Shown here: positions 6,561 through 12,562 of the stretch, one piece after another
Layout: every line of letters begins with the position of its first letter
How positions within the stretch are numbered: the first letter of the stretch is position 1
Assembly: GCA_902470925.1 (NCBI GenBank)
Contig: CABRIF010000075.1
Location: forward strand, 1 to 12,562
Origin: an uncultured Collinsella sp.
GTDB taxonomy: Bacteria; Actinomycetota; Coriobacteriia; Coriobacteriales; Coriobacteriaceae
Length of the DNA: 12,562 bases
Reading direction: 5' to 3'
The notes under the pieces: generated by a model
Database searches by the model: none
What the model was told of the DNA's origin: nothing
What the model saw: the letters and a program-made list of their open reading frames with translations, nothing else
Translations under genes and position numbers: made by a program

Positions 6561-7283
6561 TCATACGTTCTGACGCACGGCGGTATCGCGGAAGCAGAAG
6601 TGGTCGAGCCGGTGGCGCGATTGCGTGAACTCGATCATCGTCCCCTGCGCATCGAACGTTTGGCTGCTGACCACGGCAAGGTAGTCGACGTCGCCGAGGT
6701 CGAGGAGCTTGCGGTCGCATCCGTCTGCTCGCTCACCGGTGATCTCGCGCTTGCTCATGGCGATGGTGATGCCGACATCGTGCTCGAGGTAATCGTAGAT
6801 CGACTGCTCTGCGATCTCGCGGGTCAACCCCGGCATCTCACGCGTCAAGAAGAAGTTCCGGTCGAGAATGAGGTTTTCGCCATTGATGGAGCGTACGCGC
6901 TCGATGGCGAACAGCTCCTCGCCTGGGGGAAATCCGGTCATCTCTGCGATCGCGTTGCTGGCCGCCATGCGTTCAAACGTGATGACGCGCGTCGAGCTCT
7001 CGAAGCCGCCTCGATCGCGCGCCTCCCGAAACGACTCGATGCCGCCGACGAAGAACGTCTCGCGGTCCGGCTCCCGATATATCACGCGAACGCCTTTTCC
7101 GTGCACGGGCTGCACGTAGCCCTCGTCTCGTAGCAGGGCCAGTGCCCTTCTGACGGTGTTATGCGAGCAGCTGTACGCGCGCGTGAGCACGGCTTCCGAG
7201 GGGAGAAACGATTGATAGGCGTAGTCTCCCGCCTCGATGGTCCTGCGCAGGTCGCGGTAAATCTCGTCATAGCGTGCCTTCAT
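6561..7283 (-). CDS. treR: TreR-like GntR-family trehalose operon repressor
   Basis: 240 residues. The N-terminal GntR winged helix (about 5-70) has LPSEAVLTRAYSCSHNTVRRAL and the wing GYVQPVHGKG. The C-terminal UTRA effector domain (about 85-232) shows ILDRNFF, SIYDYLEHDVGITI and TQSRHRLDHFCF. These match remembered Bacillus subtilis TreR (238 residues) closely, including its SRHRLDKFRF segment. TreR-type repressors release DNA on binding trehalose-6-phosphate. The start at 7283 has GAGGAG five bases away on the - strand. It is transcribed away from treB and treC, and two palindromic sites lie in the shared upstream region. The N-terminal and C-terminal motifs make trehalose a much better call than other HutC-type regulators. 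Confidence 0.9.
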   Translation of the reverse strand: MKARYDEIYRDLRRTIEAGDYAYQSFLPSEAVLTRAYSCSHNTVRRALALLRDEGYVQPVHGKGVRVIYREPDRETFFVGGIESFREARDRGGFESSTRVITFERMAASNAIAEMTGFPPGEELFAIERVRSINGENLILDRNFFLTREMPGLTREIAEQSIYDYLEHDVGITIAMSKREITGERADGCDRKLLDLGDVDYLAVVSSQTFDAQGTMIEFTQSRHRLDHFCFRDTAVRQNV

Positions 7284-7453
7284 GGATGCTCCTCGATATC
7301 CGTGTGCAGGCCCATCTTATCCGAATCAGTGCGCCAATAAACCCGCGTTTTGTCGGTACCCAGGCGCGGTCATCCCATAGCTGACCGTTCGAGGGGAGCT
7401 GGGAGGGCGGCACGCCGTTTACCGACGTTTTCATGCCGCTCACCCGCCTGATG

Positions 7454-7471
7454 AGCTTATTCAAATGAGAT
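7454..7471. promoter_or_regulatory. TreR operator, imperfect copy
   Basis: AGCTTATTCAAATGAGAT is an imperfect palindrome (five of seven arm positions symmetric) sharing the 11-base core CTTATTCAAAT with the second site 34 bases downstream. A possible promoter TTATTC (7458-7463), 17 bases, TACCAT (7481-7486) would place this site over the -35. Binding by TreR is inferred. Confidence 0.6.
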
Positions 7472-7487
7472 GTGGCAGACTACCATT

Positions 7488-7505
7488 AACTTATTCAAAT
7501 AAGTT
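7488..7505. promoter_or_regulatory. TreR operator, perfect palindromic copy
   Basis: AACTTATTCAAATAAGTT has perfect 7-base arms (AACTTAT/ATAAGTT) around TCAA. It lies 44 bases before the treB start, just after the candidate -10, a position suited to repression. The AT-rich palindrome stands out from the GC-rich surroundings. Confidence 0.7.
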
Positions 7506-7549
7506 GCCGAGCGAGCAGAGCGGCAACGGAGGGCGAGCAGGAGGGCAAT

Positions 7550-9007
7550 ATGGGCAAGTACGTAGACGATGCACGAGCGTTGCTTCCGCTGGTTGGTGGA
7601 AAGGAGAACATCTCGGCGGTGACGCACTGCGTGACGCGCATGCGCTTCGTGCTGGTGGACAAGGACCGTGCCGACGTGGCGCGCATCGAGGAGCTCCCGA
7701 GCGTCAAGGGCACCTTTACGCAGGCGGGTCAATTCCAGGTGATCATCGGTAACGATGTGGCGGAGTTCTACAACGATTTCACGTCCGTCTCCGGCATCGA
7801 GGGCGTGTCGAAGCAGACCGCCAAGGAGGCCGCGGCGTCTAACCAAAACCCGCTTCAGCGCGCCATGAGCGTGCTCGGCGAGGTCTTCGCCCCGCTCATC
7901 CCGGCACTCGTCTGCGGCGGTCTCATCTTGGGATTCCGCAACATCATCGGCGAGGTCAACTTCTTCGATGCGAACGGCGCGTTCGACCTTGAACATGGCG
8001 TGAGCTCCATCGCGGACGGCTCGACGTTCTGGATGGGCGTGTACAACTTCCTGTGGCTGATCGGCGAGGCGGTGTTCCACATGCTGCCCGTGGGTATCTG
8101 CTGGTCGGTGACGAAGAAGATGGGCACCACGCAGATTCTCGGCATCGTGCTCGGCCTCACGCTCGTGTCCGGGCAGCTGCTGAACGGCTTCTCGGTGGCG
8201 TCCACGCCTGCGGCGGACATTCCCGTGTGGGATTTCGGCTTCGCACAGGTTCAGATGATCGGCTACCAGGGGCAGGTCATCGCCGCTTTGCTTGCCGCCT
8301 TCGTGCTGGTGGGCCTCGAGAAGTTCCTCACCAAAGTCTGCCCCGAGGTGGTGAGCATGATCGTGGTCCCCTTCTTCGCGCTCGTGCCCTCCGTCATCAT
8401 CGCCCATGTGCTCGTCGGCCCGATCGGCTGGACGCTGGGCAACGCGATCGCGGATGCGGTGAATTGGGGGCTTACGTCCAACGTTCGCGTGCTCTTCGCC
8501 GCTGTGTTTGGCGCCCTGTACGCGCCGGTGGTTATGACGGGTCTGCACCACATGACGAACGCCGTCGACACCCAGATGGTGAGCACGATGGGCTACACCA
8601 TCCTGTGGCCCATGATCGCCTTGTCAAACATCGCCCAGGGCTCCGCTGTCCTTGCCATGGCGTTCCTGCAGCGCAGCAACGAGCGCGCACAGCAGATCAA
8701 CGTGCCGGCGCTGATCTCGTGCTATCTGGGCGTGACCGAACCCGCCCTGTTCGGCGTCAACCTCAAGTACCGGTTCCCGCTTGTGTGCGGTATGATCGGC
8801 TCCGCCTGTGCGGCGATGATCTGCACGGGCCTGGGCGTTCAAGCGCTTTCCATCGGCGTGGGCGGCCTTCCGGGCATCCTGTCGATCAAATTCGAGTTTT
8901 GGGGCGTGTTTGCCCTGTGCATGCTGGTCGCCATCGTCGTGCCTTTCGTGCTCACCTTCTTGGCGGGCAGGAAGAAGCTGCATGAGATCGAGCGCCAGGC
9001 GGCGTAA
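7550..9007 (+). CDS. treB: PTS trehalose-specific EIIBC
   Basis: 485 residues. The N-terminal glucose-type EIIB (about 1-90) has the phosphorylated Cys27 in AVTHCVTRMRF, and the membrane EIIC (about 105-475) follows. It matches remembered Escherichia coli TreB along its length: GQFQVIIGNDV, GGLILGFRNIIGE, FLWLIGEAVF, LPVGICWSVTKKMG, WPMIALSNIAQGSAV, GVTEPALFGVNLKYRFP (from residue 394) and GVGGLPGILSI. It imports trehalose and releases trehalose-6-phosphate inside. No EIIA domain is fused and none of glucose type is in the window, so one must be supplied in trans. The start at 7550 follows AGGAGGG. It is divergent from treR and followed by treC after 108 bases, so a treBC operon. Confidence 0.95.
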   Translation: MGKYVDDARALLPLVGGKENISAVTHCVTRMRFVLVDKDRADVARIEELPSVKGTFTQAGQFQVIIGNDVAEFYNDFTSVSGIEGVSKQTAKEAAASNQNPLQRAMSVLGEVFAPLIPALVCGGLILGFRNIIGEVNFFDANGAFDLEHGVSSIADGSTFWMGVYNFLWLIGEAVFHMLPVGICWSVTKKMGTTQILGIVLGLTLVSGQLLNGFSVASTPAADIPVWDFGFAQVQMIGYQGQVIAALLAAFVLVGLEKFLTKVCPEVVSMIVVPFFALVPSVIIAHVLVGPIGWTLGNAIADAVNWGLTSNVRVLFAAVFGALYAPVVMTGLHHMTNAVDTQMVSTMGYTILWPMIALSNIAQGSAVLAMAFLQRSNERAQQINVPALISCYLGVTEPALFGVNLKYRFPLVCGMIGSACAAMICTGLGVQALSIGVGGLPGILSIKFEFWGVFALCMLVAIVVPFVLTFLAGRKKLHEIERQAA

Positions 9008-9012
9008 GGCGG

Positions 9013-9050
9013 GCTGCGCGGCCGGCCGGTTCCGTTCGGGGGCGCGCAGC
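9013..9050 (+). other. Hairpin between treB and treC
   Basis: GCTGCGCG (9013-9020) pairs perfectly with CGCGCAGC (9043-9050) around a 22-base loop, beginning 6 bases after the treB stop. No T-run follows. It may lower or uncouple treC expression or protect treB mRNA; function is inferred. Confidence 0.45.
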
Positions 9051-9115
9051 GAGCGTGGTGCATGCGTGGCCGCAGGCGAGGCCATGTGGATGCACAGGTG
9101 GGAGGAGTTAACGAT

Positions 9116-10831
9116 ATGACCGTTGCGAGGGATCGCGACCCTAGGAACAGCATCGTGTACCAGATATATGTCAAGAGCTTTTGCGATAGCGACGGCGATG
9201 GCATAGGGGACCTGCCCGGTATCACGAGCAAGCTCGATTACTTGGCTGACCTGGGCGTCGATTACGTGTGGCTCACGCCGTTCTACCCCTCCCCCCAGCG
9301 CGACAACGGGTACGACATCACGGATTACTGTGCGGTTGACCCACGTTACGGGACGATGGAGGACTTCGACGAGCTGGTGCGCGAGGCGCGGGCGCGCGGT
9401 ATTCGCGTGATGCTCGACATGGTGCTCTGCCATACCTCCAATCAGCACGAGTGGTTTCGGCGCGCGTGCGCGGGAGAGGAGCAGTACCGGCGCTACTACA
9501 TCCTGCGCGACGGGCGCGGGGCGACGGGCGAGGGCGATCCGGGCGAGCCGCCTACCAACTGGCAGTGCGCGTTCGGCGGCAGCGCCTGGGAGTGGGAGCC
9601 GCGCCTCGGTGCGTGGTACCTGCATATGCACGATCCTTCCCAGCCGGATGTGAATTGGGATAACCCCGATGTCCGCGACGAGATGGCGCGCGTCGTGCGC
9701 TTTTGGAAGGATCGCGGGGTCGAGGGGTTCCGCTTCGATGTGGTGAGCCTCATCTCAAAGCCTGAGGTGATCGAGGACGTCCCCGGAGACGGCACCGCCT
9801 GCCGCAGCCTCGTCGCAGACGGCCCCCATGCGCATGAGTACCTGAAGGAGCTCGTGTCGAGTGCCGGGATCGACGGGATGCTCACGGTGGGGGAGATGGC
9901 GGCGAGCGACCTGGAGAACTGCATCCGCTACTCCAACCCCGCCGAGCACGAGCTGTCCGAGACGTTCAGCTTTCACCATCTCAAGGTCGATTATCGCGAC
10001 GGCAAGAAGTGGCGCATCATGGATCCCGATATCGACGAGCTGCGCCGCTTGCTGGGCGAGTGGCAGGAGCAGATGCAGGCGGGTGGCGGTTGCTGCGCGC
10101 TGTTTTGGGACAACCACGACCAGCCCCGCGCGATTTCGCGTTTCGGGGGGCGCGAGCTCGTGGGTGAGCGCGGCGGGTCGTGGGAGCGCGTGGGCAAGGC
10201 GCTCGGCATATGCTTGTTTGCGATGCGCGGGACGCCCTACATCTACCAAGGCGACGAGCTGGGCATGACCAACGCCGGCTATGCAAGCATCGACATGTTC
10301 GACGACGTGGAGAGCCTCAACAACTACCGCATCCTCGTGGAGGATGGCTCTACGCCCGAGGAGGCGCTGTTCGCCATCAACGAACGTTCCCGCGACAATG
10401 GGCGCACGCCCATGCAGTGGACCGCGGGCGCGAACGCGGGCTTCACCACCGGTGTGCCCTGGCTTTCGATTCCGAAGAACCATGCTGTGGTCAATGCGGA
10501 GGCGCAGCGGCGCTCAGAGGGTTCGATGTTCGAGTTCTACCGTGCGCTGATACGCTTGCGCCACGAGCTCGCCGTGCTCAACGATGGCAAGATTCGGTTC
10601 CTCGATGCCGGTGCGCACGCGCCGAAGGTGGTCGCGTTCGAGCGTGTCCTGGGCGATGAGCGCGTGGTCGCGGTGTGCTCGTTCGATGCGGAGCCCTGCT
10701 GCGCGGATGCTCGCGCACTCGGCATCTCCGACGCCGGGCAGCGGCTGATCGCCAACTACGATGAGCCCGCATGTGCGGAGGGTGGCGTTTTGCCGCTTCG
10801 CCCGCACGAGGCGATGCTGCTTCGCGGGTAG
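9116..10831 (+). CDS. treC: GH13 alpha,alpha-phosphotrehalase (trehalose-6-phosphate hydrolase)
   Basis: 571 residues, a GH13 alpha-amylase-fold enzyme of the oligo-1,6-glucosidase/TreC group. Features in order: YQIYVKSF (15-22), calcium loop DSDGDGIGD (24-32), nucleophile Asp208 in GFRFDVV, acid/base Glu260 in VGEM, and transition-state Asp335 in DNHDQPR. The C-terminal part is a beta domain ending in RPHEAMLLRG. The start at 9116 follows GGAGGAG; an in-frame ATG at 9062 lacks a good ribosome site. Sequence alone fits several alpha-glucosidases, but position behind treB and the divergent treR make trehalose-6-phosphate the best substrate, giving glucose and glucose-6-phosphate. The enzyme is expected to be cytoplasmic, with no signal peptide. 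Confidence 0.9.
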   Translation: MTVARDRDPRNSIVYQIYVKSFCDSDGDGIGDLPGITSKLDYLADLGVDYVWLTPFYPSPQRDNGYDITDYCAVDPRYGTMEDFDELVREARARGIRVMLDMVLCHTSNQHEWFRRACAGEEQYRRYYILRDGRGATGEGDPGEPPTNWQCAFGGSAWEWEPRLGAWYLHMHDPSQPDVNWDNPDVRDEMARVVRFWKDRGVEGFRFDVVSLISKPEVIEDVPGDGTACRSLVADGPHAHEYLKELVSSAGIDGMLTVGEMAASDLENCIRYSNPAEHELSETFSFHHLKVDYRDGKKWRIMDPDIDELRRLLGEWQEQMQAGGGCCALFWDNHDQPRAISRFGGRELVGERGGSWERVGKALGICLFAMRGTPYIYQGDELGMTNAGYASIDMFDDVESLNNYRILVEDGSTPEEALFAINERSRDNGRTPMQWTAGANAGFTTGVPWLSIPKNHAVVNAEAQRRSEGSMFEFYRALIRLRHELAVLNDGKIRFLDAGAHAPKVVAFERVLGDERVVAVCSFDAEPCCADARALGISDAGQRLIANYDEPACAEGGVLPLRPHEAMLLRG

Positions 10832-10884
10832 CTCGCCCGGCCTCCCGCTTTCGCTCGATGCCGCCTTCGAGGACTTTGAATCGA

Positions 10885-10914
10885 TGGACGTTCCGAACCC
10901 CGTTGCTCTATACT
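10885..10914 (+). promoter_or_regulatory. Putative promoter of the thiamine operon
   Basis: TGGACG (10885-10890), an 18-base spacer, and TATACT (10909-10914), each close to consensus. Predicted transcription would begin near 10921, directly before the TPP aptamer. The TATACT stands out from its GC-rich context. Confidence 0.55.
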
Positions 10915-10925
10915 TGTCTGCGTAC

Positions 10926-11033
10926 CAACGGGGAGCTGGCGGACGCCGGCTGAGAGGAAGCCCTGGTGCCGCTTGCGCGTATCAACCGCTTCGACCCGCA
11001 ACCTGATCCGGGTAATGCCGGCGTAGGGAAGCA
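10926..11033 (+). promoter_or_regulatory. TPP riboswitch (THI element)
   Basis: The conserved landmarks of the thiamine pyrophosphate aptamer are all here: ACGGGG at 10928-10933, CTGAGA at 10950-10955, and ACCTGATCCGGGTAATGCCG from 11001 followed by GCGTAGGGAA to 11030. These form the two sensor arms that bind the pyrimidine and the pyrophosphate of TPP. A strong terminator follows about 20 bases later, so ligand binding most likely stops transcription. It controls the thiamine-binding protein and permease genes downstream. The variable arm between the CTGAGA and ACCTGAT boxes is about 45 bases long. Confidence 0.95.
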
Positions 11034-11052
11034 ATGCTTGCGGTGAAACGAG

Positions 11053-11084
11053 CGGGCCCTACGATGATCGTGGGGCCCGTTTTT
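11053..11084 (+). terminator. Intrinsic terminator, expression platform of the TPP riboswitch
   Basis: CGGGCCC (11053-11059), T, ACGA pairs with TCGT, G, GGGCCCG (11068-11079): 12 pairs with one T-G wobble, a TGA loop, then five T (11080-11084). It lies between aptamer and the first start codon, the standard position for transcriptional attenuation. Confidence 0.9.
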
Positions 11085-11105
11085 CGTGCCCCGGGAAGGA
11101 GTGGC

Positions 11106-11411
11106 ATGGAGGCAAGTGTCGCAATCCAGGTTCTGCCGCAGGGCGTGGACGGCAACGAGGAGGTTGTGCGCATCGTCGACGAGGCGATTGCCTACATCCA
11201 GCAGTCGTTCCCCGACGCCTACGTGGGGCCGTTCGAAACGACTATCCAGGGCGATTACGACCGCTGCATGGAGGTCGTGGCCGGGGTGAGCCGCATCTGC
11301 ACAGATGCCGGAGCTCCCGAGGTGGCAACCTACGTCAAGATCTTCTTCGCGCCCGAGGTCGGCGTCATGACGACCGAGCAGAAGATCTCGAAGTACCACG
11401 AGAACGATTAG
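11106..11411 (+). CDS. Thiamine-binding protein, MTH1187/YkoF family (DUF77)
   Basis: 101 residues of the MTH1187/YkoF (Thiamine_BP) family, small ferredoxin-like proteins that bind thiamine in the cytoplasm and commonly sit beside thiamine transporters. Typical features are an N-terminal beta strand ASVAIQVLPQG and the segment VGPFETTIQGDYDRCMEVV (40-58), the family's GP..T.i.G signature. The start at 11106 follows GGAAGGAG (11094-11101) with a short spacer; the frame is also open from an ATG at 11034, inside the riboswitch-terminator region. Expression is under the TPP riboswitch. The permease begins one base after the stop, so the two are coupled. Exact role (carrier, sensor or transporter accessory) is not settled by the sequence. 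Confidence 0.9.
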   Translation: MEASVAIQVLPQGVDGNEEVVRIVDEAIAYIQQSFPDAYVGPFETTIQGDYDRCMEVVAGVSRICTDAGAPEVATYVKIFFAPEVGVMTTEQKISKYHEND

Positions 11412-11412
11412 C

Positions 11413-12351
11413 ATGGCCGCCTCTGCGCGCGAAGGGAAGACCGGGGCTCGACCTGCGGCCGGCGGTGCCGATACGGCGGTGAACGGCGATACGGCGGTGA
11501 CCGGCGGTGCTGCGAAAGCTGTCGACGTCACCCCGCGCGACGGCGCGCTGTCCGCGGATCGCGGCAGCCGCACGTTCGGCCGTGGGCCGCGCGCCCATAT
11601 GCTTGCGGCGCCGGTTGCGCTCATCGTGCTGGTCGCCCTGTGGCAGGCGGTCTGCAGCTTGGGGCTCGTGCCCGCGTTCATGCTGCCGACCCCGGTGGCG
11701 GTGGTGCGGGCGCTGGTGGGCGATTGGCCGCTGCTTATGACGCACGCCGCAACCTCGCTTGCCGAGGCGGGCGCGGGCTTGGTCGCAGGCGTAGCCCTGG
11801 GCGCCGCAGCCGCGCTCGCCATGGACCGCTTCGCGCTGCTGTACCGTGCGCTCTACCCGCTGGTGGTCCTCACCCAGACGATTCCGTCGGTGGCGATCGC
11901 CCCGCTTCTGGTGCTGTGGTTCGGCTACGGGATGTTGCCCAAGGTGGTGCTCATCGTGGTGGCGACGTTTTTCCCCATTACGGTGGGGCTACTCGAGGGC
12001 CTGCGCTCGGTGGACGCCGACCAGATCGACCTCATGCGCTCGATGGGAGCCACGCGCTGGCAGATCATGCGCCATGTCAAGCTGCCCGCGGCGCTGCCGC
12101 ACCTGTTCAGCGGGCTCAAGATCTCGGCCGCCTACGCCATCGTGGGCGCGGTGATCGCCGAGTGGCTCGGCGGGTTCTCGGGGCTGGGCGTGTACATGAC
12201 GCGCGTGCGCAAGGCGTATTCGTTCGACAAGATGTTCGCGGTGATCTTTTTGATCTCGGGGCTCAGCCTGGCGCTGATGTGGGCGGTTGAGGCCCTGCGG
12301 CGGCTATTCATGCCCTGGGACCGCATCGCACGTGACCGCGACGATAGGTGA
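11413..12351 (+). CDS. ABC transporter permease, probably thiamine or precursor uptake (ThiX/SsuC-like)
   Basis: 312 residues, inner-membrane permease of the nitrate/sulfonate/taurine-type ABC family that includes ThiX. About six hydrophobic helices run from residue 64 to 295. The EAA loop that contacts the ATPase is MRSMGATRWQIMRHVKLP (208-225), and AEWLGGFSGLGVYM follows (249-262). The first 60 or so residues are a non-membrane Ala/Gly-rich tail with two copies of a six-residue repeat (DTAVNG/DTAVTG, 20-31), unusual for this family; an ATG at codon 63 is possible but has no ribosome site. It starts one base after the thiamine-binding protein and lies downstream of the TPP riboswitch, which is the basis for the thiamine call. 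ATPase and binding protein genes are not in the window. Confidence 0.87.
   Translation: MAASAREGKTGARPAAGGADTAVNGDTAVTGGAAKAVDVTPRDGALSADRGSRTFGRGPRAHMLAAPVALIVLVALWQAVCSLGLVPAFMLPTPVAVVRALVGDWPLLMTHAATSLAEAGAGLVAGVALGAAAALAMDRFALLYRALYPLVVLTQTIPSVAIAPLLVLWFGYGMLPKVVLIVVATFFPITVGLLEGLRSVDADQIDLMRSMGATRWQIMRHVKLPAALPHLFSGLKISAAYAIVGAVIAEWLGGFSGLGVYMTRVRKAYSFDKMFAVIFLISGLSLALMWAVEALRRLFMPWDRIARDRDDR
11470..11505 (+). repeat. Two-copy 18-base tandem repeat in the permease 5' end
   Basis: Copies at 11470-11487 and 11488-11505 differ at one base (gatacggcggtgaacggc, second with c in place of the third-last a group). They encode DTAVNG and DTAVTG in frame. Confidence 0.85.
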
Positions 12352-12354
12352 ATT

Positions 12355-12376
12355 GCGCGGCGGGGCGTGCCCGCGC
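12355..12376 (+). other. Hairpin after the permease gene
   Basis: GCGCGG (12355-12360) pairs with CCGCGC (12371-12376) around a 10-base loop, just after the stop. No T-run, and the 110-base gap to the next start holds no other gene that can be supported. Confidence 0.3.
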
Positions 12377-12431
12377 GATCGGCGGCTGACTCGGAACCTC
12401 CGCCGGCGCGCAGCAGCAAGCGCCCCGCCAT

Positions 12432-12454
12432 GGGAAGGATTTGTGGGAAGGATT
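12432..12454 (+). repeat. Duplicated Shine-Dalgarno-like sequence
   Basis: GGGAAGGATT occurs at 12432-12441 and again at 12445-12454. The second copy is 7 bases from the ATG at 12462 and is a good ribosome site; the first may be a standby site or a chance duplication. Confidence 0.6.
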
Positions 12455-12461
12455 GATAGAG

Positions 12462-12517
12462 ATGAAGCATTTCACAAGGGTTGATGCCCGCAAGATGGGG
12501 GCGTTTGTGTACGGGGC
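12462..12517 (+). CDS. Unidentified gene, first 18 codons only (cut by contig end)
   Basis: Begins MKHFTRVDARKMGAFVYG behind a clear GGGAAGGA ribosome site, then runs into adapter at 12518. The start of a hydrophobic stretch (MGAFVYG) after a basic segment fits a membrane protein or a secreted binding protein. In this riboswitch operon a YkoE-like S-component or a thiamine-precursor binding protein is possible, but 18 residues are too few to identify it. The residues that would follow (CLLYTSPSPRD) are translated adapter and must be discarded. Confidence 0.6.
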
Positions 12518-12562
12518 CTGTCTCTTATACACATCTCCGAGCCCACGAGACGTAGAGGAATC
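12518..12562. other. Illumina Nextera i7 adapter, inverted copy (not genomic)
   Basis: CTGTCTCTTATACACATCT (12518-12536) is the reverse complement of the Tn5 mosaic end, followed by the rest of the adapter and index complement GTAGAGGA. It mirrors 2-46 exactly. Genomic sequence ends at 12517. Confidence 0.97.

Noticed and set aside
6309..7133. 274-residue open frame on the + strand opposite treR
   Set aside because: treR on the - strand matches GntR/UTRA motifs across its length and has a good ribosome site; the + frame has neither.
7457..8551. 364-residue open frame on the - strand opposite treB
   Set aside because: It is a shadow of treB; its composition is atypical and it would have to start inside the membrane-domain coding region.
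9062..9115. Upstream ATG at 9062 for treC
   Set aside because: The added 18 residues are Arg-rich and unlike the family, while ATG 9116 follows GGAGGAG at normal spacing.
47..12517. CRISPR array, tRNA, rRNA, insertion sequence, phage or toxin-antitoxin genes
   Set aside because: No regularly spaced repeats, RNA-gene signatures or transposase/integrase motifs were seen on either strand.
1..12562. 45-base terminal inverted repeats, as of a transposon or linear element
   Set aside because: The repeats are the Illumina Nextera adapter with its index, and no transposase or replication gene is present.

Overview
The window is a GC-rich (roughly 60 percent G+C by eye) bacterial contig carrying sugar-PTS and thiamine genes. 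Codon use, very short gaps, GGAGG-type ribosome binding sites and the gene mix suggest a gut actinobacterium of the Coriobacteriia, most likely Collinsella or a relative. That placement is inference. Both ends (1-46 and 12518-12562) are Illumina Nextera adapter, not genome, so the real insert is 47-12517.

Region 1 (about 100-6276, + strand) is a ketose-type PTS locus. It runs: an operator-rich promoter; single-domain fructose-family EIIA, EIIB and EIIC; two different class II (zinc) ketose-bisphosphate aldolases; then, behind its own promoter, an RpiR-family regulator and a ROK-family fructokinase-like sugar kinase. EIIC is split by a one-base frameshift at about 1438-1441. No 1-phosphofructokinase (PfkB family) is present, so how the imported phosphosugar reaches the aldolases is an open question. 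The likely flow is PTS import and phosphorylation, possibly a second phosphorylation by the ROK kinase, then aldol cleavage to trioses, with RpiR sensing a phosphosugar.

Region 2 (6561-10831) is a trehalose locus: treR on the - strand, divergent from treB (EIIBC) and treC (GH13 phosphotrehalase) on the + strand. Two copies of a TreR-like operator sit in front of treB. Trehalose enters as trehalose-6-phosphate and is hydrolysed to glucose and glucose-6-phosphate. treB has no fused EIIA, so a glucose-type EIIA must act in trans.

Region 3 (about 10885-12517) is the start of a thiamine-uptake operon: promoter, TPP riboswitch, strong intrinsic terminator, an MTH1187/YkoF-type thiamine-binding protein, an ABC permease, and the first 18 codons of a further gene cut off by the adapter.

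The points most worth a second look are a G10 tract lying between the -35 and -10 of the RpiR promoter (possible phase variation), the four-copy TGAAACA operator array, the split EIIC with a TGATG stop/start overlap, and the unassigned substrate of the two-aldolase PTS locus. Most other genes are ordinary members of known families.
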